Of a DNA stretch of 64,000 nucleotides, positions 18,357 to 27,271 are shown piece by piece (positions within the stretch are counted from its first letter, which is position 1; every line of letters starts with the position of its first letter). The DNA comes from Burkholderia pyrrocinia (GTDB taxonomy: Bacteria > Pseudomonadota > Gammaproteobacteria > Burkholderiales > Burkholderiaceae). The stretch spans positions 806,001 to 870,000 of the forward strand of contig NZ_CP094459.1 of assembly GCF_022809715.1 (NCBI RefSeq), read 5' to 3'. The translations under genes and the position numbers were made by a program. The notes under the pieces are model-generated. The model made no database searches. It was given only the letters and a program-made list of their open reading frames with translations, and had not been told where the DNA came from.

Positions 18357-19901
18357 ATGAGTGAGCCGATCCGCTTCTACCATCGTCACGCAATCCGCGA
18401 AGTCAGCGGCGCGGACGTTACCCGCACCGTGCTGCAGTACCTGCGCGAGGACGCGCATTGCACCGGTACCAAGGAAGGCTGCGCGGAAGGCGACTGCGGC
18501 GCGTGCACGGTCGTCGTCGGCGAGCTGACCGACGCCGGCGCGGTCGAGTTCAAGGCCGTCAACGCATGCATCCAGTTCCTGCCGACGCTCGACGGCAAGG
18601 CGCTGCTGACGGTCGAGGACCTGCGCCAGCCGGACGGCGCGCTGCATCCGGTGCAGCAGGCGATGGTCGACTGCCATGGTTCGCAATGCGGGTTCTGCAC
18701 GCCCGGCTTCGTGATGTCGATGTGGGCGCTGTACGAGAAGCACGGCCACGAAGGTTGCGGCAGCGCGTGCGCGAAGGCGAAGGACGTGCCGACGCGCACC
18801 GAGATCGCCGACGCGCTGACGGGCAACCTGTGCCGCTGCACCGGTTATCGCCCGATCGTCGATGCGGCCGTGCAGATGTTCGATGCGCCGGCGCCGTCGG
18901 CACCGGTCGACGCGGCCGCGCTCGCCCGCACGCTCGCGTCGCTCAGGCGCGACGACACGTTCGACTACGCGACGATCGACGGCGCGCGCTTCGCGGCGCC
19001 GCGCACGCTCGACGCGCTGGCCGCGCTGAAGGTCGAACGGCCCGACGCGCGGATTCTCGCGGGCAGCACCGACATCGGCCTGTGGGTCACGAAGCAGATG
19101 CGGCGGCTCGACGACCTGATCTACGTCGGCCAGATCGCCGAACTGCAGCGCGTCGCGGAGCGCGGCGACTGGATCGAGATCGGCGCGGGCGTGACGGTCG
19201 AGAACGCGTATGCGGCACTGGCCGGCATGTATCCGGAGCTGACCGAGATGTGGAAGCGCTTCGCATCGCTGCCGATCCGCAACGCGGGCACGCTCGGCGG
19301 CAACGTCGCGAACGGCTCGCCGATCGGCGATACGATGCCGGGCCTGATCGCGCTCGGCGCGCGCGTCGTGCTGCGCGGCGGCGACACGGTGCGCGAGCTG
19401 CCGCTCGAGGCGCTCTACACGGGCTACCAGCAGAAGGACATGGCGCCGCACGAATTCGTCGTCGGCGTGAAGGTGCCGACCCGCACCGGCGCGCGCGCGA
19501 AACTGCAGTTCCGCACGTACAAGCTGTCGAAGCGGTTCGACTCCGACATCTCGGCTGTCTGCGCGGCGTTCGCGTTCATCGCGGACGGCGACACGATCCG
19601 CGAGCCGCGCATCGCGTTCGGCGGGATGGCCGCGACGCCGAAGCGCGCGGCGCACACCGAAGCCGTGCTCGACGGCGCGCTGTGGCACGAAGCCACCGCG
19701 CAGGCCGCAATGCAGGCGCTCGAGCGCGACTACCAGCCGCTGTCCGACATGCGTGCGACGAGCACGTACCGCCTCGATACCGCGAAGAACCTGATGTATC
19801 GCTTCTGGCTGGAGACGCGCCCGCACGACCCGCTGCCGCCGCAAGCCCTGAATGTGCGTGAAGTGGCCGCCGAAGCCGGCGCCGACGCGGCGCGCGTCTG
19901 A
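18357..19901 (+). CDS. xdhA: Xanthine dehydrogenase, small (FeS/FAD) subunit
   Basis: The 514-residue XdhA carries the electron-transfer chain of xanthine dehydrogenase, which oxidises hypoxanthine and xanthine to urate with NAD+. The plant-type [2Fe-2S] domain has its cysteines in GTKEGCAEGDCGACT. The second cluster domain has CHGSQCGFCTPGF and LCRCTGYRP (to about residue 170). The FAD domain follows with LAGSTDIGLW and IRNAGTLGGNVANGSPIGD. ATG 18357 is preferred to an in-frame TTG at 18339. The gap to xdhB is 18 bp. Confidence 0.95.
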   Translation: MSEPIRFYHRHAIREVSGADVTRTVLQYLREDAHCTGTKEGCAEGDCGACTVVVGELTDAGAVEFKAVNACIQFLPTLDGKALLTVEDLRQPDGALHPVQQAMVDCHGSQCGFCTPGFVMSMWALYEKHGHEGCGSACAKAKDVPTRTEIADALTGNLCRCTGYRPIVDAAVQMFDAPAPSAPVDAAALARTLASLRRDDTFDYATIDGARFAAPRTLDALAALKVERPDARILAGSTDIGLWVTKQMRRLDDLIYVGQIAELQRVAERGDWIEIGAGVTVENAYAALAGMYPELTEMWKRFASLPIRNAGTLGGNVANGSPIGDTMPGLIALGARVVLRGGDTVRELPLEALYTGYQQKDMAPHEFVVGVKVPTRTGARAKLQFRTYKLSKRFDSDISAVCAAFAFIADGDTIREPRIAFGGMAATPKRAAHTEAVLDGALWHEATAQAAMQALERDYQPLSDMRATSTYRLDTAKNLMYRFWLETRPHDPLPPQALNVREVAAEAGADAARV

Positions 19902-19919
19902 AGACGGAGAACACCGAAG

Positions 19920-22283
19920 ATGAACCAGCAAGCAGAACCGTTCCTGAGCACCCTCGACCCGCAGGCCGACGCCGCGCAGGTGCACGTATCGCGCGCGCAC
20001 GAATCCGCGCACCTGCACGTCAGCGGGCGTGCCACCTACACCGACGACATTCCGGTCGTCGCGGGCACGCTGCACGCGGCGCTCGGATTGTCGGCGAAGC
20101 CGCACGCGAAGATCGTGTCGATGAACTTCGACGCGGTGCGCGCGACGCCGGGCGTGGTCGCCGTGTTCACGGCCGACGACATCCCGGGCGTCAACGATTG
20201 CGGCCCGATCATCCACGACGATCCGGTGCTCGCCAAGGGCATCGTGCAGTTCGTCGGCCAGCCGATGTTCATCGTCGTCGCGACGTCGCATGAAACCGCG
20301 CGGCTCGCCGCGCGCCGCGCGAAGGTCGACTACGAGGAACTGCCCGCGATCCTGACCGCGCAGGAAGCGCGCCAGGCCGAAACCTACGTGATCCCGCCGC
20401 TGAAGCTCGCGCGCGGCGACGCGGCCGCGCGGCTCGCCGCCGCGCCGCACCGCGAGTCGGGCGAGATGCTGCTCGGCGGCCAGGAGCAGTTCTACCTGGA
20501 AGGGCAGATCGCGTACGCGGTGCCGAAGGACGACGACGGGATGCACGTGTACTGCTCGACGCAGCACCCGAGCGAGATGCAGCACCTCGTCGCGCACGTG
20601 CTCGGCGTCGCGTCGCACAACGTGCTGGTCGAATGCCGCCGGATGGGCGGCGGGTTCGGCGGCAAGGAATCGCAGTCGGGCCTGTTCGCGTGCTGCGCGG
20701 CGCTCGCCGCGTGGAAGCTGCTGTGCCCGGTGAAGCTGCGCCCGGACCGCGACGACGACATGATGATCACCGGCAAGCGGCACGACTTCCATTACCGCTT
20801 CGACGTCGGCTACGACGACGACGGCCGCCTCGACGGCGTGGCGCTCGAGATGACGTCGCGCTGCGGCTTCTCGGCCGACCTGTCCGGCCCGGTGATGACG
20901 CGCGCGGTGTGCCACTTCGACAACGCGTACTGGCTGGGCGACGTCGCCATCGCCGGCTACTGCGGCAAGACCAACACGCAGTCGAACACCGCGTTCCGCG
21001 GCTTCGGCGGCCCGCAGGGCGCGTTCGCGATCGAATACATCCTCGACGACGTCGCGCGCGCGCTCGGCCGCGATCCGCTCGACGTCCGCTACGCGAACCT
21101 GTACGGCAAGACCGAGCGCAACGTGACGCCGTACGGCCAGACGGTCGAGGACAACGTGCTGCAGGAGCTGCTCGGCGAACTCGAGACGACGAGCGACTAC
21201 CGTGCGCGGCGCGCGGGCGTGCGCGAATTCAATGCGCGCAATACGGTGCTGAAGAAGGGCATCGCGCTCACGCCGGTGAAGTTCGGGATCGCGTTCAACG
21301 TCACGCACTTCAACCAGGCCGGCGCGCTGGTGCATATCTACACCGACGGCTCGGTGCTCGTGAACCACGGCGGCACGGAGATGGGGCAGGGGCTCAACAC
21401 GAAGGTCGCGCAGGTCGTCGCGCACGAGCTCGGCATCCGCTTCGGCCGGATTCGCGTGACGGCGACGGACACGAGCAAGGTCGCGAACACGTCCGCGACG
21501 GCCGCGTCGACGGGCTCGGACCTGAACGGCAAGGCCGCGCAGGATGCGGCGCGCCAGTTGCGCGAGCGGCTCGCGGTGTTCGCGGCGAAGCAGTTCGGCG
21601 ACGGCAAGGCCGATGCGGCCGACGTGAAGTTCGGCAACGACGTCGTGTGGGTCGGCGGCCAGGGCGTGCCGTTCGGCGAAGTGATCGCGAAGGCCTACCT
21701 TGCACGTGTGCAGTTGTGGTCCGACGGTTTCTACGCGACGCCGAAGCTGTACTGGGATCAGTCGAAGCTGCAGGGCCGGCCGTTCTACTACTACTCGTAC
21801 GGCGCAGCCGTGTCGGAAGTCGTGATCGATACGCTGACGGGCGAGATGCGCACGCTGCGCGTCGATGCGCTGCACGACGTGGGTGCGTCGCTGAACCCGG
21901 CGCTCGACATCGGCCAGGTCGAAGGCGCGTTCATCCAGGGGATGGGCTGGCTGACGACCGAGGAGCTGTGGTGGAACCAGGGCGGCAAGCTGATGACGCA
22001 TGCGCCGTCCACATACAAGATCCCGACCGTCAACGACACGCCGCCCGAATTCAACGTGCGGCTGTTCGAGAACCGCAACGTCGAGGACAGCATCCACAGG
22101 TCGAAGGCCGTCGGCGAGCCGCCGCTGCTGCTGCCGTTCTCGGTGTTCTTCGCGGTGCGCGACGCGATCGCGGCGGTCGGCGACTACAAGGTGAACCCGC
22201 CGCTCGACGCGCCGGCGACCGGCGAGTCGATCCTGCGCGCGGTGAATGCGGTGCGTGCGGCCCGCGCGGGTCAGGCAGGCTGA
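19920..22283 (+). CDS. xdhB: Xanthine dehydrogenase, large (molybdopterin) subunit
   Basis: A 787-residue catalytic subunit binding the molybdenum cofactor. Recognisable blocks are CRRMGGGFGGKESQS, the substrate-binding loop TAFRGFGGPQGAF, the Moco-binding GGTEMGQGLNTK, and the C-terminal KAVGEPPLLLPFSVFFA that holds the catalytic glutamate. It follows xdhA by 18 bp with a ribosome site in GACGGAGAACACCGAAG. Its stop at 22283 lies inside the first copy of the 83-84 bp tandem repeat, so the last codons border or overlap repeat DNA. Confidence 0.95.
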   Translation: MNQQAEPFLSTLDPQADAAQVHVSRAHESAHLHVSGRATYTDDIPVVAGTLHAALGLSAKPHAKIVSMNFDAVRATPGVVAVFTADDIPGVNDCGPIIHDDPVLAKGIVQFVGQPMFIVVATSHETARLAARRAKVDYEELPAILTAQEARQAETYVIPPLKLARGDAAARLAAAPHRESGEMLLGGQEQFYLEGQIAYAVPKDDDGMHVYCSTQHPSEMQHLVAHVLGVASHNVLVECRRMGGGFGGKESQSGLFACCAALAAWKLLCPVKLRPDRDDDMMITGKRHDFHYRFDVGYDDDGRLDGVALEMTSRCGFSADLSGPVMTRAVCHFDNAYWLGDVAIAGYCGKTNTQSNTAFRGFGGPQGAFAIEYILDDVARALGRDPLDVRYANLYGKTERNVTPYGQTVEDNVLQELLGELETTSDYRARRAGVREFNARNTVLKKGIALTPVKFGIAFNVTHFNQAGALVHIYTDGSVLVNHGGTEMGQGLNTKVAQVVAHELGIRFGRIRVTATDTSKVANTSATAASTGSDLNGKAAQDAARQLRERLAVFAAKQFGDGKADAADVKFGNDVVWVGGQGVPFGEVIAKAYLARVQLWSDGFYATPKLYWDQSKLQGRPFYYYSYGAAVSEVVIDTLTGEMRTLRVDALHDVGASLNPALDIGQVEGAFIQGMGWLTTEELWWNQGGKLMTHAPSTYKIPTVNDTPPEFNVRLFENRNVEDSIHRSKAVGEPPLLLPFSVFFAVRDAIAAVGDYKVNPPLDAPATGESILRAVNAVRAARAGQAG

Positions 22284-22534
22284 CATGAAACGACCCACAC
22301 GCTCACGTTGTTCGCTGCCTCCCGAGGGGGCGGTCAGCCTCCTTGGGGCGGCCCGGCGGAGGCTGACATGAAACGCCCCCCCACGCTCACGTTGTTCGCT
22401 GCCCCCCGAGGGGGTGGTCAGCCTCCTTGGGGCGGCCCGGCGGAGGCTGAGATGAAACGCCCCCCACGCTCACGTTGTTCGCTGCCCCCCGAGGGGGTGG
22501 TCAGCCTCCTTGGGGCGGCCCGGCGGAGGCTGAC
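22281..22534 (+). repeat. Three tandem copies of an 83-84 bp G/C-rich repeat between xdhB and xdhC
   Basis: Near-identical units begin at 22281, 22364 and 22448 (83, 84 and 83 bp), and a fourth start (TGACATGAA) at 22531 runs into xdhC. Each unit contains ACGCTCACGTTGTTCGCTGC, then a near-palindrome of the CCCCCGAGGGGG type, then CAGCCTCCTTGGGGCGG and CCCGGCGGAGGCTGA. The C/G runs can pair within a unit. Copies differ only at a few bases, so the expansion is recent or kept uniform by conversion. Similar single elements occur between genes in many Burkholderia and relatives, as I recall; that needs a search. Confidence 0.9.
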
Positions 22535-23152
22535 ATGAACGGGCCCGCACGCTCGCTTCGCACCGCGTCGCCCCCGACGTTCGTGCAGGGCACCGGCCGG
22601 CGCAACCGCGCGACCGGCGCGCCGGCGCCGATGCACATCGTGCTGTTCGGCGCCGGGCACGTCGGTCACGCGCTCGTCACGCTGCTCGGCGCGCTGCCGT
22701 GCATCGTGCAGTGGGTCGACACGCGCGACGAGCTGTTCCCGGACGAATGTCCGCCGAACGTGCAGCCGGAGCCGACGGACACGCCGGAGGCCGTCGTCGA
22801 TGCGGCGCCGCCCGGCGCGTACTTCCTCGTGATGACGCACAACCACGCGCTCGACTTCGCGCTCGCCGCGCAGATCATGCGGCGGCGCGACTACGCGTAC
22901 TTCGGGATGATCGGCTCGCGCACCAAGCGCGTGAAGTTCGAGCGCCGGCTCGCCGCGCGCGGCGTCGATCCGGCGCGGCTCGTGGAGATGGTGTGCCCGA
23001 TCGGCGTCGCGGGCATCGTCGACAAGACGCCGGGCGCGATCGCCGTGGCCGTGTGCGCGGAGCTGCTGCAGGCGCGCTCGGGCATGCCGGTGGCCGACGC
23101 GAAGGCGGCCGCGGCAGGGCGCGCGCGCGACGACGTGTCCTGCGCGCGGTAA
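22535..23152 (+). CDS. xdhC: Xanthine dehydrogenase accessory protein XdhC, N-terminal domain missing
   Basis: XdhC binds molybdenum cofactor, protects its sulfurated form and delivers it to XdhB. The C-terminal Rossmann domain is intact: HIVLFGAGHVGHALVTLL (about residues 34-51), VDTRDELFP, YFLVMTHNHALDFALA, FGMIGSRTKRVKFERRL and CPIGVAGIVDKTPGAIAV. At 205 residues it is far shorter than the usual 270-350. The N-terminal CoxI/XdhC domain with its GQCCGG cysteine motif is absent. The first 33 residues are unlike the family, and the ATG sits at the junction with the repeat array. It may be a truncated, impaired copy. Confidence 0.75.
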   Translation: MNGPARSLRTASPPTFVQGTGRRNRATGAPAPMHIVLFGAGHVGHALVTLLGALPCIVQWVDTRDELFPDECPPNVQPEPTDTPEAVVDAAPPGAYFLVMTHNHALDFALAAQIMRRRDYAYFGMIGSRTKRVKFERRLAARGVDPARLVEMVCPIGVAGIVDKTPGAIAVAVCAELLQARSGMPVADAKAAAAGRARDDVSCAR

Positions 23153-23229
23153 CGTCGCACGGTCGCGCGTTTTTGCATACACTGCACGGCAACGCGCGGC
23201 ACCGGGCCGCGCCTTTCCGTGCAGGCGCC

Positions 23230-23631
23230 ATGTCCGATCACCCGATCTATCTCGACGCGCTCGATGCGAGCCTCGTCGCCATCGAGCGCTGGCTGTCCCG
23301 CGTCGACACCGCGCCCGCGGCGCTCGACGCGCTGCTCGCGCCGTTTTCCACCGGTTTCACGATGATCCTGACCGACGGCCGCGTAATCGACCGCGACGGC
23401 ACACGCGCGCTGTTCGCGAAGCTCGCCGGCGCGAAGCCGGGGCTGCGCATCACGTTGTCGGAGATCCGTGTGCTCGCGGCCGACGCATCGCATGCGGTGA
23501 TCACCTATCTCGAAGCGCAGCACGCGGCATCGGGCGAGCTGCCCGCGCGGCGCGCGACTGCCGTGTTCGAACGTGACGCGGCAGGCGTCGTGCGCTGGAC
23601 CCATCTGCAGGAAACCTTCTGCACGGCCTGA
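23230..23631 (+). CDS. DUF4440/SnoaL-like (NTF2-fold) protein
   Basis: A 133-residue soluble protein beginning at ATG 23230, 77 bp after xdhC. The pattern of an N-terminal helix (IERWLSRVD), FTMILTDGRVIDRDGTRALF, and alternating strands ending RWTHLQETF is that of small NTF2-like DUF4440 proteins. No catalytic residues can be assigned. It may be transcribed with the xdh genes, but such proteins occur in many contexts and a role in purine breakdown is not shown. It converges on a LysR gene with 25 bp between stops. Confidence 0.65.
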   Translation: MSDHPIYLDALDASLVAIERWLSRVDTAPAALDALLAPFSTGFTMILTDGRVIDRDGTRALFAKLAGAKPGLRITLSEIRVLAADASHAVITYLEAQHAASGELPARRATAVFERDAAGVVRWTHLQETFCTA

Positions 23632-23656
23632 GCCGTAAGAGCGACCGCGCCGCGTA

Positions 23657-24604
23657 TCAACGCTTGCGGGTGCGGGCGATCGTCAGCTCGTCGGACACGC
23701 TCTGCATCAGCGCGCACAGCCACGCGATGTCGGTCGGGCGGTCGGGCTGCGGATGCGTGAGCAGGTAGCTCTTGATGCGCGGGAACGGCACCGGCGGCGT
23801 GACGACGACGAGCGGCAGCAACTGCGCGTAGTGCGTCGCGAAGCGGCGCGTCGTCGTGAAGATCAGGTCCGACTGCAGCAGCACCTGCGGCACGATCCCG
23901 AAGTAAGGCAGCGTCGTCACGATGCGCCGCGCGAGGCGCGCGCGTGCGAGGCCGATCTCGATCGCGTTGCGCTTGTCGCCGGTGTACGGCGTGGGCGCGA
24001 CATGCGCGGCCGACGCATACGCTTCGCGCGTGAGCGGCACGTGCGCGAGCGGGTGCGCTTCGCGCATCAGGCACACGATCGTGTCGGAGAACAGGTCCTG
24101 GCGCGCGAACTGCGGGTCGGGCTTCGGCCAGTTGCCGATCACGAGATCGAGCGCGCCCGATTCGAGCGCGCCCGCGTGGTCGAGCGCAGGATTCAGCGAA
24201 TCGATTTCCAGATGCGCATGCGGCGCCGCGTCGCGAAAGCGCTCGATCAGCGTCGGCATGAAGAAATCGTTCAGATAGTCGGGCGCGGCGACGCGGAACG
24301 TGCGGCGCGCGGACGACGGGTCGAAATCGCCGTGAGGCGTCGCGATGAAGTCGACCTCGCGCAGCGCGCGCTGCGCGGCTTCGAGCAGCGACGCGCCGTA
24401 TTCGGTCGGCACCATCCCGGATTTGCCGCGCACGAGGATCGGGTCGTTCAGCGTCTCGCGCAGCTTGCGCAGCGCGGTGCTGATCGCGGGCTGGGTCTGG
24501 TTCAGCCTCAGCGCGGCCTGCGTGACGCTGCGCTCGAGCAGCAGCGTGCGCAATACGCGCACGAGCCAGATGTCGAGCGAGGCGGTACGGTCGTCGTCTT
24601 CCAT
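23657..24604 (-). CDS. LysR-family transcriptional regulator (NodD/LeuO-like)
   Basis: A 315-residue LTTR. The helix-turn-helix lies at about 20-45 (LLLERSVTQAALRLNQTQPA), with the NQTQPAISTALRKLRE stretch typical of this branch. The effector domain (about 90-300) has FFMPTLIERFRDAAPHAHLE. It ends with a basic tail TIARTRKR. It is transcribed away from the DsbA-like gene behind it and converges on the DUF4440 gene. The target is unknown. Confidence 0.85.
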   Translation of the reverse strand: MEDDDRTASLDIWLVRVLRTLLLERSVTQAALRLNQTQPAISTALRKLRETLNDPILVRGKSGMVPTEYGASLLEAAQRALREVDFIATPHGDFDPSSARRTFRVAAPDYLNDFFMPTLIERFRDAAPHAHLEIDSLNPALDHAGALESGALDLVIGNWPKPDPQFARQDLFSDTIVCLMREAHPLAHVPLTREAYASAAHVAPTPYTGDKRNAIEIGLARARLARRIVTTLPYFGIVPQVLLQSDLIFTTTRRFATHYAQLLPLVVVTPPVPFPRIKSYLLTHPQPDRPTDIAWLCALMQSVSDELTIARTRKR

Positions 24605-24672
24605 CGGTGCGGGTGATTCGGGCGAAGCGTAACCTTACCGCAGCTGCACGTTGCCGTGCGTGATACCGGCCA

Positions 24673-25311
24673 TCACGCCCGGCCCTTCGGCAGCGTGCTG
24701 ATCCGCTTGACCTCGCTCGATTCGAGCCAGTTCGGCGTGCGCGCGCAGTACAGCACCATCGGCAGCGCGTCTTCACCCCAGAACAATTGCTTGTTCATCC
24801 AGAACGTCGGCACGCCGAACACGCCGAGCGCGATCGCGTCGGCATTGTTGCGGGCCAGTTGCGCACTGGTCTCCTCGAATTCGATCAGCTCGTCGCCGTG
24901 GCCGACGCCGACGCGTTCGCACAGCGCCGCGAAACCTTCGGGCGTCGACGGATCGTTGCCTTCGCGCCAGATGAAGCGGTACATCTCCAGCACCGTTACG
25001 ATATCGGCGCGCAGCGCGATCGCGAGGCGCAACACCTTGTCGGAATCGAACGGGTGCGCGGGCGGCATCTTGAAGCGGATCCCGAGCTGTTCCGCGCGAA
25101 ACAGCGCGTGACGGTACGTGAACACGCGCTTGGCCGGCACGTCGGCGCTCGGGCGTTGACCCCAGTGGCGCTGCAGGTCCATGAGCGACACGGCGACCGG
25201 TTCGAACGGCACGTCCGGCCATTTGTCGTGCTGTTCGAGCAGCAGATAGGAGAACGGCGACACGAAGTCGAAGAACCAGGCGGGCTGGGCGGTGTCGAGG
25301 CCGGTTGTCAT
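24673..25311 (-). CDS. DsbA-family oxidoreductase, 2-hydroxychromene-2-carboxylate isomerase-like
   Basis: A 212-residue thioredoxin-fold protein of the GST-kappa/HCCA isomerase type. The motif FDFVSPFSYLLLEQ near the N-terminus has the catalytic-type SPFS serine in place of CxxC. The C-terminal GVFGVPTFWMNKQLFWGED is the conserved cis-proline loop. These enzymes use glutathione and act in naphthalene-type degradation, but many members have unknown substrates. I chose MTTGLDTAQ at 25311, which has GGAG six bases upstream. It lies downstream of the TAXI gene on the same strand, 84 bp away. Confidence 0.82.
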   Translation of the reverse strand: MTTGLDTAQPAWFFDFVSPFSYLLLEQHDKWPDVPFEPVAVSLMDLQRHWGQRPSADVPAKRVFTYRHALFRAEQLGIRFKMPPAHPFDSDKVLRLAIALRADIVTVLEMYRFIWREGNDPSTPEGFAALCERVGVGHGDELIEFEETSAQLARNNADAIALGVFGVPTFWMNKQLFWGEDALPMVLYCARTPNWLESSEVKRISTLPKGRA

Positions 25312-25395
25312 GACGATCTCCAGAGGGTGGGGCATACGGCGGCCTCCATGGTACGCGGGCGGGCGCGCATGCAGCAATGATCGCGGATCGTCCGC

Positions 25396-26841
25396 CTACG
25401 CGGAACCGGGAGTCGCCCGGGGGGCCTCGCCGGCCGGAGGCGACCCGGCGTCGGCTGGTGCCTGCGGCTTTCCGCCGGCGCCGGGCGACCCCGCCGGCGT
25501 GTCCTGGTCGTGCGCGGTGAGCCGTTCGCGCACGAAGCCGATGTGCTCGCGCAGCACGTAGAACTGCCCCGCGTAGGCGAGCGGCATCTTCATCCGGTTC
25601 ACCGCTTCCTCGATGTCGTCGAGCTCGTCGAGCAAGCGGACGCGTTCCTCGGCCGTGTGCTCGCCGAGCGCGCGGCGCTCGAGCGCGATCAGCGCGCCAT
25701 ACCAGCGATAGATGCGCGAGCGCACGCGCCAGCCGTACAGCGACGGCACGAGCCGCAGCCCGGGGATCAGCACGACGATCAGCGGCACGATCACGACGAG
25801 CAGCCGGTCGACGAGGCTCGCGACCCAGAACGGCAATCTCCGGTACAGGAAGGTCTTGCCCGACTTGTAGTAGCGCGCGGCATCGTCGGACAGCGGGAAG
25901 CCGCGCGTGACGGACGACGGGAATTCGCCCGCGTGCTGCAGGATCGTCGCGTGGCCGTGCACCTCGCGCGCGGCCTCGATCAGCAGGTCGGACAGCGCGG
26001 GGTGCAGCGAGTCGCGCGCGACCAGCTCGATCGTCGGCGCGACGGTATGGATGTCGGCGGGCGGCAGGTTCCGGCCGAGATCGTAGACGCCCATCGGCAG
26101 CGTGATCGCGGTCAGGTACGGAAAGCGCCGCGCGTACGCTTCGGCCTGCGTGAACGAATACACGTGCACGCCGGGCGCGCGGAACAGTTTCGCCATCACG
26201 GGGATCTGCGTCGAGTCGCCGGACAGGAACGCGGCGTCGATCTTGCCGTCGAGCAGCGCGGTCGCGGCGTCCTCGCCGGCGGTCGGCAGCAGCTCGGTCG
26301 GGCCGCCCGGCACGATGCCGTTCATCTTCAGCAGCGCGAGGCTCAGCTCGCGCGCGCCGCTGCCTTCCGCGCCGAGCGCGAGCCGCTTGCCCTTGAAGTC
26401 GGACAGGCGCGCGACGATCGGGCCGCGGTACATGATCGCGAGCGGCACGTAGCCGATGCTGCCGAGCGATACGAGTTGTTCGTCGCGCTCCTTCGGGCCG
26501 ATGCCGCTCTGCACGAAGCCGACGTCGACCGGCGCGTTCGGGTTCGACAGCCGTTCGAGGTTCTGCGCGGATCCTTCGGACGATTGGACGTCGAGCGTGA
26601 CGCCGTTCTTCGCGAGGATGGCCTTGTATTTCTGCGCGGCGTTCCAGTACGTGCTGCCGGGCGGCCCGGCCGAGATCACGAGCGTGGACGGCGGCGCCGG
26701 CTGGATCAGCCTGACCGCGAGCCAGACGGCCGCGCCCGCGAGCAGCACGGTCGGGCCGATCGACAGCGCGAGGTCGCGCCACGACACCGCGACGAAGCGG
26801 GCGAGGATGCGGCGAGGCGGGCGAGGGAGGGCAGGCTTCAT
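25396..26841 (-). CDS. Membrane-anchored TAXI-family TRAP solute-binding protein
   Basis: A 481-residue protein with an N-terminal membrane anchor (about 28-46) rather than a cleaved signal. It is followed by a TAXI domain (VISAGPPGSTYWNAAQKYKA to about 325, with DVGFVQSGIG in the binding cleft). A second hydrophobic stretch LLVVIVPLIVVLIPGLRL (about 358-376) and a cytoplasmic helical region come next, then a Pro/Ala-rich tail of about 35 residues. Ordinary TAXI proteins are periplasmic, about 320 residues, and sit next to a TRAP permease. None is present here. It may be a sensor or a binding protein for a distant permease. Confidence 0.78.
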   Translation of the reverse strand: MKPALPRPPRRILARFVAVSWRDLALSIGPTVLLAGAAVWLAVRLIQPAPPSTLVISAGPPGSTYWNAAQKYKAILAKNGVTLDVQSSEGSAQNLERLSNPNAPVDVGFVQSGIGPKERDEQLVSLGSIGYVPLAIMYRGPIVARLSDFKGKRLALGAEGSGARELSLALLKMNGIVPGGPTELLPTAGEDAATALLDGKIDAAFLSGDSTQIPVMAKLFRAPGVHVYSFTQAEAYARRFPYLTAITLPMGVYDLGRNLPPADIHTVAPTIELVARDSLHPALSDLLIEAAREVHGHATILQHAGEFPSSVTRGFPLSDDAARYYKSGKTFLYRRLPFWVASLVDRLLVVIVPLIVVLIPGLRLVPSLYGWRVRSRIYRWYGALIALERRALGEHTAEERVRLLDELDDIEEAVNRMKMPLAYAGQFYVLREHIGFVRERLTAHDQDTPAGSPGAGGKPQAPADAGSPPAGEAPRATPGSA

Positions 26842-27271
26842 GGGGTAGGCGGATGACGCTGGCGTGACGCATCGATGACGGCCGTCATGGACGATGCGGA
26901 TTCTCGCGGCGATGGTACCCGGTTTCGCCGCGCATGCGCGAGTCGGGCGCCGCGGCGCGGCGCCGCGACGACAGCGGCGGGCGGCGCTTCGTCAAAAGCT
27001 TTGCGCTTCCGCGGGCGCTGGATTACATTGTGCGACGCAGCCGCGCCCGATTCGCGCGCGACCCGGCACGCAATTAGACCGGGCGCGTCCGGCCGGCGGC
27101 TGTCCGGCCCGGCCGGCCCGCTATCGCGCGCGCCGGCTGTCGGCCCGTCTCGCCTCTCTCGCATCGCCGTGGAAATCACCGGCTGTCCCGCCCGTTCGCG
27201 CGCGGGCCGGCTGTCTTTGGGGGTATCCGGCCGTACTGTGCACGGCCGTTCCGGAGTTACAAGGAGATAGC
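26842..27271 (+). promoter_or_regulatory. Upstream region of the BON gene with four CGGCTGTC repeats
   Basis: This 430-bp divergent region is G/C-rich and holds no gene I can support. Four copies of the octamer CGGCTGTC, all on the plus strand, lie at 27097, 27134, 27180 and 27208; three share the longer CCGGCTGTC. The last ends 57 bp before the BON start. They may be binding sites for an activator, but chance is possible at this composition. A strong ribosome site AAGGAG is at 27261-27266. Confidence 0.4.

Noticed and set aside
18327..22298. Open frame of 1323 codons antisense to xdhA-xdhB
   Set aside because: It mirrors two certain genes, is Arg/His-rich without any domain, and follows from the third-position GC bias.
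22281..22534. CRISPR array
   Set aside because: The units are adjoining near-identical 83-84 bp copies with no unique spacers and no cas genes nearby.
22308..22538. Small frame through the tandem repeat (76 codons with a repeated GGGQPPWGGPAEA peptide)
   Set aside because: It is the translation of the DNA repeat itself, and the frame changes where one copy is 84 bp long; no gene evidence.
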